Under the pieces are notes generated by a model. That model ran no database searches. It worked only from the letters and a program-made list of their open reading frames with translations, and was not told the DNA's origin. A DNA stretch of 64,000 bases from NCBI RefSeq assembly GCF_910592395.1, contig NC_088326.1, forward strand, positions 2,919,001-2,983,000. Direction: 5' to 3'. The position numbers were made by a program, and so were the translations under genes. Source of the stretch: Lineus longissimus. Lineage: Eukaryota > Nemertea > Pilidiophora > Heteronemertea > Lineidae. Shown piece by piece: positions 1 through 9,544 of the stretch (position 1 is the first letter of the stretch; each line of letters starts with the position of its first letter).

Positions 1-10
1 ATCTTTTTGC

Positions 11-75
11 GTTTACACGACGAAAAATTAATCCGGATTCGGGACGCATCCGGATTTTTGCGCGTCGTCTAAACG
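11..75. repeat. Foldback sequence just left of the GPCR array
   Basis: A short imperfect inverted repeat. The left arm runs GTTTACACGACGAAAAAT then ATCCGGAT, and the right arm runs ATCCGGATTTTTGCG then CGTCGTCTAAAC. The arms pair with minor bulges around a GGGACGC-like centre. It ends a few bases before the array homology starts at about 81 and is not seen in front of units 2 or 3. It is probably a MITE-type foldback, and it may mark the duplication breakpoint. Confidence 0.5.
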
Positions 76-223
76 GCCCTAATATGACTTCAGTGACTGC
101 CCTTTTGACGAATTTATTACAAGTTAATTACAAGTTAATTACCGAGAACATTCAAGAAAACTATAATGATGTACATATTGCATACGGTTGTTGATCACAA
201 ACGATGTGTGTTGGATTATTTCC

Positions 224-230
224 TATAAAG
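224..230 (+). promoter_or_regulatory. TATA-like box, GPCR copy 1
   Basis: TATAAAG lies 97 bp before the chosen ATG. It is kept at the same distance in all three units (3850-3856 and 7467-7473). A start site about 30 bp downstream would give a 5' leader of roughly 70 nt. This is inferred from position and motif only. Confidence 0.4.
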
Positions 231-309
231 TGTTTGATAGAAATCAGTAACTCGCTGATGCTTCCAGTCAAAATATATTGAAATTTTCATTGGGAGGAAC
301 ACCGCATTC

Positions 310-318
310 ATGATTTGA
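310..318 (+). promoter_or_regulatory. Two-codon upstream ORF before GPCR copy 1
   Basis: ATG ATT TGA lies 17 bp before the main ATG at 327. The same minimal uORF is present before copy 2 (3936-3944) and copy 3 (7553-7561). It could damp initiation at the receptor start, with reinitiation or leaky scanning needed. Conservation may simply reflect recent duplication. Confidence 0.4.
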
Positions 319-326
319 ATGACAAG

Positions 327-2051
327 ATGGCTGCCAGACATTTGCTGTCCGTGGCAGTTGCCCTGAATTCAAGTTTGTGTTTGGACAAACTGTTGGACCG
401 CAGCAGCAACGGAAACATGTCGAACGAAACTATCTCATCTGGAGAGATTTCATCCGGAGATCAAGCCGCACCCGACTTCGATCTTTCATTCGGTATGGCA
501 TTCGTCGTCTCGCCAACAATTTGCGTCATCGGCATTGTCGGAAATGCTTTCGCCCTGGCAGTTTTCAGACGATATAAACGGTCGTCTTCGGCCCATTTCC
601 TTCTGAAGGCTCTCGCAATAGTCGACATGGGATTTCTATTCAATATGCTTCTCTTTGACTTTGTTCAACAACTTTTCTACACCGCATACTTTGACGAGAC
701 TGTTCATACTCGTAATTTCGGCAATGTTCTATGGGTGACTGGCGTCTGTATCTATGTCTTTGAGCTGGCGACGGTATACATGATAGTAGTGATAACCATT
801 GACAGGTAAGTGGACCGTGTATTCACCAAGTGGTTGCGATGATGGTTGCCTGGTAGAAAAATGCAACAAAGTCCATCGTTGTGTACATCTCGATGTACAG
901 GTACATTGGGAATCAAGTTCCTATCAGGCCTTATTGAAATCCAAGATGGCGACCGCTTTGGATTGATGCATCATTGGATTTTTCGGCAATAAAAAGCCGA
1001 CTACAATACTTTTCTAAATTATTCAGCGAATCACTAAAATATTCAAATTCTGGACAATAGCGCGTAGCCTACGTTCTATTATATCCAGTTGATATGAAGA
1101 GCTGAACCGGATGTTCTGTAGAAGGTAGGCTACGCGCGACAGCTTAGGTTTTGGTCATCATACCTTGTGAGTAGACTAAGTCACGAACAACGATGGAACA
1201 ACGAACGACGAACGCTAATAACATATTGGTCGGTATTCTGGTAAGTCCAATCGGGACTACTTTAATTTGCCATAACAGATTAAGGGTCCCTTCAACAGCC
1301 AATTGACCTCACCACTCTCTCTCTCTCCAGATTCATACACATCCGCTTTCCAATGAAGGCACAGAGAATGAACACCCTCCGTAACGCCAAGATCGGAGTG
1401 GCGGCCATCACGATACTGACTATCGGCATGAGCATTCCGGAATTCGGTGAATATTACATGTATCAAGACCCTTGCAGAGAGGCACCATATTTTACGGTAG
1501 GAGAGCGGGCGTACGGACAAGACCACGGGTATATCATCGGGTTCAAGGTCGTGACCGTGACCTTAGTTTACGATGTCATTCCGATGTTCTTCATCATTCT
1601 TCCGTTGAATGTTGTTGTACTGACCAGTTTGAGAAAGGTACATGTGACCCGGAAATCGATGCGTTCCTACCGGAAGGAAGAACCTAGGAATAAGAAACGG
1701 TACCGGAAGTCAGATGATGGCAGCTCCGCCATTATTGTTGCCATGGTGATGATGTTTATCCTTTTGAGGTTACCCGGATGCTGTTTGCATATTGCTTCTG
1801 TTGTCGCGCCTTTGGTTGAGATCGACATTTTAGGGCATGTCAGAAAGGCCGCGACGATTACGAATGTTTTGATAACACTGAATTCTGGCATAAACATTAT
1901 CATTTATTTTATGGTAGGAAAGAGTTTTAGGCGCACTTTGAAGGAAATATGTTGCGGACGGTGTCTAAAGCCGCCAGAGGATATGCTTCGGACCAATTCG
2001 ACGGAGATGACGACTGCCCGGGTATCTCAGACTGAGACGGAGCGTTTCTAA
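327..2051 (+). CDS. Class A (rhodopsin-like) neuropeptide-type GPCR, copy 1; two exons 327-805 and 1331-2051
   Basis: Predicted 399-residue seven-transmembrane receptor. Exon 1 ends GACAG|gtaag and exon 2 starts after ctctctccag, so the Arg160 codon of the D159-R160-F motif is split in phase 2. The ATG at 327 sits in AAGATGG, a good start context. The N-terminus has sequons at N14, N30 and N33. TM1 has G72-N73 and TM2 has L96-A-x-x-D100. The ICL2 peptide is DRFIHIRFPMKAQ. C208 lies in extracellular loop 2, a basic ICL3 spans about 261-287, and TM6 has R306-L-P308. TM7 has N344-S-x-x-N-x-x-x-Y352 in place of NPxxY, followed by a basic FRRTLK helix 8 and a CC pair that could be palmitoylated. 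These features resemble FMRFamide- or other peptide-receptor-like invertebrate GPCRs. The ligand is unknown. It differs from copy 2 mainly at residues 36, 55, 107, 119 and 141 in exon 1. Position 36 is Ile, losing one sequon present in copies 2 and 3. Confidence 0.92.
806..1330 (+). other. Intron of GPCR copy 1 with a conserved inverted repeat
   Basis: GT-AG intron with a CT-rich acceptor tract. It contains a 13-bp inverted repeat, GCGCGTAGCCTAC at 1060-1072 and its complement at 1125-1137, with about 52 nt between. The same structure is found in the introns of copy 2 (one mismatch) and copy 3. Introns 2 (4432-4960) and 3 (8049-8575) are otherwise nearly identical to this one. Confidence 0.85.
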
Positions 2052-2478
2052 GACCGTGGATGTTGTTGGAAGTGTTGGAGAGCGGTCATTTAATTGGTAA
2101 TGCTGATGCATTGCTGAAAAAGGGGTCGACGCCCCGCATGAGGCGCGCCTAAGTAAATACTATCAACTAGACACGTTCGACCAGATAGCTCCCAGAGAAA
2201 AATTAACTAGGTCATACATTCAATCTCAATATAACCACTTGTGCCCCCTTGCTTTTATCGCAGATTGTCCTGGCCTGTGAACGGATCAACTGCATCAATC
2301 ATGTTTAACCTAAAATATTGCATGGTATCTGCTAAAACAGAGCTCTTCCGGTCGTTCGTAGTAATCCCTGTTTTGGGATTCAAAGTTAGTGTTTACGAGC
2401 TCTTTCTTTTCTCTTTTCGAAAACTGGTCTCCAGTTCAACGCTGTTATAGGGAAAACCAACAGCATTTTGTCATCTCA

Positions 2479-2484
2479 AATAAA
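2479..2484 (+). terminator. Possible polyadenylation signal, GPCR copy 1
   Basis: AATAAA about 430 bp after the stop codon. It is the first clear match downstream and is conserved at 6119-6124 behind copy 2. Copy 3 lacks it because its unit is truncated at about 9545. Confidence 0.4.
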
Positions 2485-3849
2485 CCTCTTCGGAAATATA
2501 CCTAAATTATTTTCAAAGATTTTTTGAATTGTATATATTTGTCAAAGTATACCGAGTACGACTCCATGTTTAAAAACACTGGTCACGTGCTGACTCGTGG
2601 CCAATCAGCGCCACCCGTGGAGCCAAATGGATTTTTTGGCTAGCAGAATTGGCAGCATACCCGCTGGCATGGGTTGGCGGTTTACACACTGCGACAAACC
2701 AGCTGTTGCGCTGTGTGGCTCCTCGGTCAAATCAAATGAGACAATAGGCAGATCCATTGTCTTGAGATTTTAAAGATACTGTACATCAGTCTTTGGTCGC
2801 ATTTGCCTCTTAATTGGTCATCCCACTCCCTTGAATGAACGGACTCAAAAAGGCTGTCAGATAATTTGAATTCGCCATACCCGCTTTTGTACTATATTCC
2901 GTACTGGAATGGCATGATATTGCTTCCCAGGGTTCATTGCGCAGGTCACAGTCCAATGAACCACAACCATCATCGACAATAAAACCTCGTCTGTAGACTG
3001 CGTATGGCAATGCCAGAAAACGGCATTTTTTTCGGCACTGCGAGCGCTGTGGCAACAAGTAGCAAGTCATGAAACTGGCCATGGCATGATCGATTAATCA
3101 ACTTACTACAAAATGCTTTTTGTCATCTCCGCGCACAGGCTTGCTTTGTGCTCATGCACTAAACATGAAACTTCTTGTTTATGTTCAACACAGCTTCATA
3201 AATCACTTTCACCGACGGTCAAAGCGTACCAATATCACTGCCCCTTTGTTCGTACCACACACGCATAAATACTTGTTTGCAAATTAGACGCAACACAAAG
3301 ACTTGTCTGATCCACCGGTAACAACATTGTTGAAGTTAGACAATGTTAGATGTCATCTAGGTGATGCCCTAATCCGGAAGGCTGATGAAGAATTGTTGAT
3401 ATAACTTGATTTCTCGCTATTTATTTTGTTGTCGTTCGATGGTGTGATAGTAATGTCGGCAGAGATGAATGGAGCCGGATCTATCCTCAGTTCGCACATT
3501 TTGTCAGCCTTGCGTATATTTCAAAATCCTGAGTGATCGCGATACCATTTGGCCGGTGTTTTATTTGAACAGACCCCGATTCGTGATGACTTTTTTCATT
3601 GAAATAATTATTCGTTGATCCCACGGGATGGTATTCCAATCGATTATGGCTGTCCACTCACATCGCGCAGGCCTGTCGATTATATATTCATGGAAACACT
3701 ACTTCTTGGATAATAATATAACTTCAGTGACTGCCCTTTTGACGACGAGTCTTTCCACAAGTAACTTACCGAGACCATTCATGAAAACTTAATGATGTAC
3801 ATATTGCATACGGTTGTTGATCACAAACGATGTGTGTTGGATTATTTCC

Positions 3850-3856
3850 TATAAAG
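3850..3856 (+). promoter_or_regulatory. TATA-like box, GPCR copy 2
   Basis: TATAAAG 97 bp before the ATG at 3953, at the same offset as in copies 1 and 3. Confidence 0.4.
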
Positions 3857-3952
3857 TGTTTGATAGGAATCAGTGACTCGCTGATGCTTCCAGTCAAAAT
3901 ATATTGAAATTTTCATTGGGAGTAACACCGCATTCATGATTTGAATGACAAG

Positions 3953-5681
3953 ATGGCTGCCAGACATTTGCTGTCCGTGGCAGTTGCCCTGAATTCAAGT
4001 TTGTGTTTGGACAAACTGTTGGACCGCAGCAGCAACGGAAACATGTCGAACGAAACTAACTCATCTGGAGAGATTTCATCCGGAGATCAAGCCGCACCCG
4101 ACTTCGATCTTTCATCCGGTATGGCATTCGTCGTCTCGCCAACAATTTGCGTCATCGGCATTGTCGGAAATGCTTTCGCCCTGGCAGTTTTCAGACGATA
4201 TAAACGGTCGTCTTCGGCCCATTTCCTTCTGAAGGCTCTCGCAATAGTCGACATGGGATTTCTATTCAATATACTTCTCTTTGACTTTGTTCAACAGCTT
4301 TTCTACTCCGCATACTTTGACGAGACTGTTCATACTCGTAATTTCGGCAATGTTCTATGGGTGACTGGCGTCCTTATCTATGTCTTTGAGCTGGCGACGG
4401 TATACATGATAGTAGTGATAACCATTGACAGGTAAGTGGACCGTGTATTCACCAAGTGGTTGCGATAATGGTTGCCTGGTAGAAAAATGCAACAAAGTCC
4501 ATCCTTGTGTACATCTCGATGTACATGTACATTGGGAATCAAGTTCCTATCAGGCCTTATTGAAATCCAAGATGGCGACCGCTTTGGATTGATGCATCAT
4601 TGGATTTTTCGGCAATAAAAAGCCGACTACAATACTTTTCTAAATTATTCAGCGAATCACTAAAATATCCAAATTCTGGACAATAGCGCGTAGCCTACGT
4701 TCCATTATATCCAGTTAATATGAAGAGCTGAACCGGATGTTCTGTAGAAGTTAGGCTACGCGCGACAGCTTAGGTTTCGGTCATCATACCTTGTGAGTAG
4801 ACTAAGTCACGAACGACGAAGGAACAACGAACGACGAACGCTAATGACACCTATTGGTCGGTTATATGGTAAGTCCAATCGGGACTACTTTAATTTGCTA
4901 TAACAGATTACGGGTCCCTTCAACAGCCACTTGACCTCACCACTCTCTCTCTCTCTCCAGATTCATACACATCCGCTTCCCAATGAGGGCACAAAGAATG
5001 AACACCCTTCGTAACGCCAGGATCGGAGTGGCGGCAATCACGATACTGACTATCGGCATGAGCATTCCGGAATTCGGTGAATATTACATGTATCAAGACC
5101 CTTGCAGAGAGGCACCATATTTTACGGTAGGAGAGCGGGCGTACGGACAAGACCACGGGTATAACATCGGGTTCAAGGTAGTGACCGTGACCTTAGTTTA
5201 CGATGTCATTCCGATGTTCTTCATCATTCTTCCGTTGAATGTTGTTGTACTGAACAGTTTGAGAAAGGTACATGTGACCCGGAAATCGATGCGTTCCTAC
5301 CGGAAGGAAGAACCTAGGAATAAGAAACGGTACCGGAAGTCAGATGATGGCAGCTCCGCCATTATTGTTGCCATGGTGATGATGTTTATCCTTTTAAGGT
5401 TACCCGGATGCTGTTTGCATATTGCCTCTATTGTCGCGCCTTTGGTTGAGATCGACATTTTAGGGCATGTCAGAAAGGCCGCGGCGATTACGAATGTTTT
5501 GATAACACTGAATTCCGGCATAAACGTTATCATTTATTTTATGGTAGGAAAGAGTTTTAGGCGCACTTTGAAGGAAATATGTTGCGGACGGTGTCTAAAG
5601 CCGCCAGAGGATATGCTTCGGACCAATTCGACGGAGATGACGACTGCCCGGGTATCTCAGACTGAGACGGAGCGTTTCTAA
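3953..5681 (+). CDS. Class A neuropeptide-type GPCR, copy 2; two exons 3953-4431 and 4961-5681
   Basis: Predicted 399-residue receptor with the same exon lengths (479 and 721 nt) and the same phase-2 intron in the DR codon as copy 1. It keeps GN in TM1, LAxxD in TM2, DRF at the end of TM3, the loop-2 Cys208, the TM6 RLP and the TM7 NSxxNxxxY. Replacements relative to copy 1 are I36N, which creates an extra N-S-S sequon, F55S, M107I, T119S, C141L, K169R, K180R, I228N, T258N, V317I, T335A and I349V. The intracellular tail is identical. No frameshift or premature stop is seen, so the copy looks functional. It sits in the centre of the array and has intact 5' and 3' flanks. Confidence 0.92.
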
Positions 5682-6118
5682 GACCGTGGATGTTGTTGGA
5701 AGTGTTGGAGAGCGGTCATTTAATTGGTAATGCTGATGCATTGCTGAAATAGGGGTCGGCGCCCCGCATGAGGCGCGCCTAAGTAAATACTATCAGCTAG
5801 ACACGTCCGACCAGATAGCTCCCAGAGAAAAATTAACTAGGTCATACATTCAATCTCAATATAACCACTTGTGCCCCCTTGCTTTTATCGCAGATTGTCC
5901 TGGCCTGTGAACGGATCAACTGCATCAATCATGTTTAACCTAAAATATTGCATGGTATCTGCTAAAACAGAGCTCTTCCGGTCGTTCGTAGTAATCCCTG
6001 TTTTGGGATTCAAAGTTAGTGTTTACGAGCTCTTTCTTTTCTCTTTTCGAAAACTGGTCACATCTGATCTCCAGTTCAACGCTGTTATAGGGAAAACCAA
6101 CAGCATTTTGTCATCTCA

Positions 6119-6124
6119 AATAAA
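6119..6124 (+). terminator. Possible polyadenylation signal, GPCR copy 2
   Basis: AATAAA about 440 bp after the stop codon, equivalent to the copy 1 site. Confidence 0.4.
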
Positions 6125-7466
6125 CCTCTTCGGAAATATACCTAGATTAATTTTCAAAGATTTTTTGAATTGTATATCTTTGTCAAAGTATACCGAGTAC
6201 GACACCATGTTTAAAAACACTGGTCACGTGCTGACTCGTGGCCAATCAGCACCACCCGTGGAGCCAAATGGATTTTTTGGTTAGCAAAATTGGCAGCATA
6301 CCCGCTGGCATGGGCCGGCGGTTTACACACTGCGACAAACCAGCTGTTGCGCTGTGTGGCTCCTCGGTCAAATCAAATGAGACAATAGGCAGATCCATTG
6401 TCTTGAGATTTTAAAGATACTGTACATCAGACTTTGGTCGCATTTGCCTCTTAATTGGTCATCCCACTCCCTTGAATGAACGGACTCAAAAGAGCTGTCA
6501 GATAATGGGAATTCGCCATACCCGCTTTTGTACTATATTCCGTACTGGAATGGCATGATATCGCTTCCCAGGGTTCATTGCGCAGGTCGCAGTCCAATGA
6601 ACCACAACCATCATCGACAATAAAACCTCGTCTGTAGACTGCGTATGGCAATGCCAGAAAACGGGATTTTTTCGGCACTGCGAGCGCTGTGGCAACAAGT
6701 AGCAAGTCATGAAACTGGCCATGGCGTCAACTTACTACAAAATGCTTTTTGTCATCTCCGCGCACAGGCTTGCTTTGTGCTCATGCACTAAACATGAAAC
6801 TTCTTGTTTATGTTCAACACAGCTTCATAAATCACTTTCACCGACGCAAAGCGTACCAATATCACTGCCCCTTTGTTCGTACCACACACGCATGAATACT
6901 TGTTTGCAAATTAGACGCAACACAAAGACTTATGATCCACCGGTTGTTGAAGTTAGACAATGTTATATGTCATCTAGGTGATGCCCTAATCCGGAAGGCT
7001 GATGAAGAATCGTTGATATAACTTGATTTCCCACTATTCATTTTGTTGTCGTCCGATCGTGTGATAGTGATGTCGGCAGAGATGAATGGAGCCGGATCTA
7101 TCCTCAATTTGCACATTTTGTCAGCCTTGCGTATATTTCAAAATCCCGAGTGATCGCAATACCGTTTTGCCAGTGTTTTATTTGAACAGACCCCGATTTG
7201 TGTTGAATTTATTCATTGAAATTATTATTCGTTGATCCCGCAGGATGGTATTCCAACCGATTATGGCTGTCCACTCACATCGCGCAGGCCTGTCGATTAT
7301 ATATTCATGGAAACACTACTTCTTGGATAATAATATAACTTCAGTGACCGCCCTTTTGACGACGAGTCTTTCCACAAGTCACTTACCGAGACTATTCATG
7401 AAAACTTAATGATGTACATATTGCATACGGTTGTTGATCACAAACGATGTGCTTTGGATTATTTCC

Positions 7467-7473
7467 TATAAAG
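7467..7473 (+). promoter_or_regulatory. TATA-like box, GPCR copy 3
   Basis: TATAAAG 97 bp before the ATG at 7570, conserved in all units. Confidence 0.4.
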
Positions 7474-7569
7474 TGTTTGATAGGAATCAGTGACTCGCTG
7501 ATGCTTCCAGTCAAAATATATTGAAATTTTCATTGGGAGGAACACCGCATTCATGATTTGATTGACAAG

Positions 7570-9296
7570 ATGGCTGCCATACATTTGCTGTCCGTGGCAG
7601 TTGCCCCGAATTCAAGTTTGTGTTTGGACAAACTGTTTGACCGCAGCAGCAACGGAAACATGTCGAACGAAACTAACTCATCTGGAGAGATTTTATCCGG
7701 ATATCAAGCCGCACCCGACTTCGATCTTTCATTCGGTATGGTATTCGTCGTCTCGCCAACAATTTGCGTCATCGGCATTGTCGGTAATGCTTTCGCCCTG
7801 GCAGTTTTCAGACGATATAAACGGTCGTCTTCGGCCCATTTCCTTCTGAAGGCTCTCGCAGTAGTCGACACGGGATTTCTATTCAATATACTTCTCTTTG
7901 ACTTTGTTCAACAACTTTTCTACTCCGCATACTTTGACGAGACTGTTCATACTCGTAATTTCGGCAATGTTCTATCGGTGACTAGCGCCCTCGTCCATGT
8001 CTTTGAGCTGTTGACGGTATACATGATAGTAGTGATAACCATTGACAGGTAAGTGGACCGTGTATTCACCAAGTGGTTGCGATGATGGTTGCCTGGTAGA
8101 AAAATGCAACAAAGTCCATCGTTGTGTACATCTCGATGTACAGGTACATTGGGAATCAAGTTCCTATCAGGCCTTACTGAAATCCAAGATGGCGACCGCT
8201 TTGGATTGATGCATCATTGGATTTTTCGGCAATAAAAAGCCGACTACAATACTTTTCTAAATTATTCAGCGAATCACTAAAATATCCAAATTCTGGACAA
8301 TAGCGCGTAGCCTACGTTCTATTATATCCAGTTGATATGAAGAGCTGAACCGGATGTTCTGTAGAAGGTAGGCTACGCGCGACAGCTTAGGTTTCGGTCA
8401 TCATACCTTGTGAGTAGACTAAGTCACGAACGACGATGGAACAACGAACGACGAACGCTTATGACACCTATTGGTCGATATTCTGGTAAGTCCAATCGGG
8501 ACTACTTTAATTTGCTATAACAGATTACGGGTCCCTTCAACAGCCACTTGACCTCACCACTCTCTCTCTCTCCAGATTCATACACATCCGCTTCCCAATG
8601 AGGGCGCAGAGAATGAACACGCTCCGTAACGCCAGGATCGGAGTGGCGGCAATCACGATACTGACTATCGGCATGACCATTCCGGAATTCGGTGAATATT
8701 ACATGTATCAAGACCCTTGCAGAGTGGCACCATATTTTACGGTCGGAACGCGGGCGTACGGACAAGACATCGGGTATGACATCGGTTTCAAGGTCGTGAC
8801 CGTGACCTTAGTTTACGATGTCATTCCGATGTTCCTCATCATTCTTCCGTTGAATATTGTTGTACTGAACAGTTTGAGAAAGGTACATGTGACCCGGAAA
8901 TCGATGCGTTCCTACCGGAAGGAAGAACCTAGGAATAAGAAACGGTACCGGAAGTCAGATGATAGCAGCTCCGCCATTATTGTTGCCATGGTGATGATGT
9001 TTATCCTTTTAAGGTTACCCGGATGCTGTTTGAATATCGCTGATAGAGTCGCGCCTTTGGTTGAGATCGACATTTTAGTGCATGTCAGTAAGGCCGCGTC
9101 GATTACGAATGTTTTGATAACACTGAATTCTGGCATAAACATTATCATTTATTTTATGGTAGGAACGAGTTTTAGGCGCACTTTGAAGGAAATATGTTGC
9201 GGACGGCGTATAAAGCCGCCAGAGGATATGCTTCGGACCAATTCGACGGAGATGACGACTGCCCGGGTATCTCAGACCGAGACGGAGCGTTTCTAA
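7570..9296 (+). CDS. Class A neuropeptide-type GPCR, copy 3 (divergent); two exons 7570-8048 and 8576-9296
   Basis: Predicted 399-residue receptor with the same architecture and split DR codon, and no disabling change. It is the most diverged copy, with about 33 residue differences from copy 2. The N-terminus has R4I, L13P, L23F, S42L and D45Y. The outer end of TM3 has W136S, G139S, V140A, I142V and Y143H. Loop 2 has E210V, E218T, H225I and N228D. The TM6 top and loop 3 have H313N, S316D, I317R, G328V, R331S and A335S. ICL2 is unchanged, ICL3 and the last 27 residues are almost unchanged. The pattern suggests retained G-protein coupling with an altered extracellular or ligand-binding face. 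Its 3' flank is cut at about 9545, so its polyadenylation site must differ from the other copies. Confidence 0.92.
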
Positions 9297-9544
9297 GACC
9301 GTGGATGTTGTTGGAAGTGTTGGAGAGCGGTCATTTAATTGGTAATGCTGATGCATTGCTGAAATAGGGGTCGGCGCCCCGCATGAGGCGAGCCGATGAG
9401 TAACGCACCAAAAAACTACGTAAATACTATCAGCTAGACACGTCCGACCAGATAACTCCTAGAGAAAAATTAACAAGGTCATACATTCAATCTCAATATA
9501 ACCACTTGTGCCCCTTGCTTCTATCGCAGATTGTCCTGGCCTGT

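Larger units (their letters stand above)
2052..3952. other. Intergenic spacer between GPCR copies 1 and 2
   Basis: Contains the 3' flank of copy 1, with AATAAA at 2479-2484 as a possible polyadenylation signal, and the promoter of copy 2. It is repeated as 5682-7569 between copies 2 and 3. Open frames here do not keep frame between copies: a 10-bp insertion near 6060 shifts one of them. I therefore see no second gene in the unit. Confidence 0.75.
81..9544. repeat. Tandem array of three ~3.62-kb GPCR gene units
   Basis: Three head-to-tail units begin with the same sequence near 81, 3715 and 7332, and the start codons are spaced 3626 and 3617 bp apart. Homology covers promoter, both exons, intron and 3' flank, with scattered substitutions and small indels. 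Unit 3 stops matching at about 9545, just after the shared TGTCCTGGCCTGT. Unit 1 stops matching upstream of about 81. The very high identity, including introns and intergenic DNA, points to recent unequal duplication or ongoing gene conversion. A collapsed or expanded assembly cannot be excluded from sequence alone, but the copy-specific substitutions argue for real copies. Confidence 0.95.

Noticed and set aside
315-326. Four extra N-terminal codons before the receptor ATG (TTG start at 315, 3941 and 7558)
   Set aside because: TTG is not a likely eukaryotic start. The ATG at 327, 3953 and 7570 has a good context.
2810-3082. Minus-strand open frame between GPCR copies, with partial counterpart at 6451-6722
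   Set aside because: The reading frame differs between the copies because of indels. No domain is recognised.
5871-6284. 137-codon open frame downstream of GPCR copy 2
   Set aside because: The equivalent in copy 1 is cut short by a 10-bp indel, and copy 3 lacks the region. It behaves as a non-coding 3' flank.
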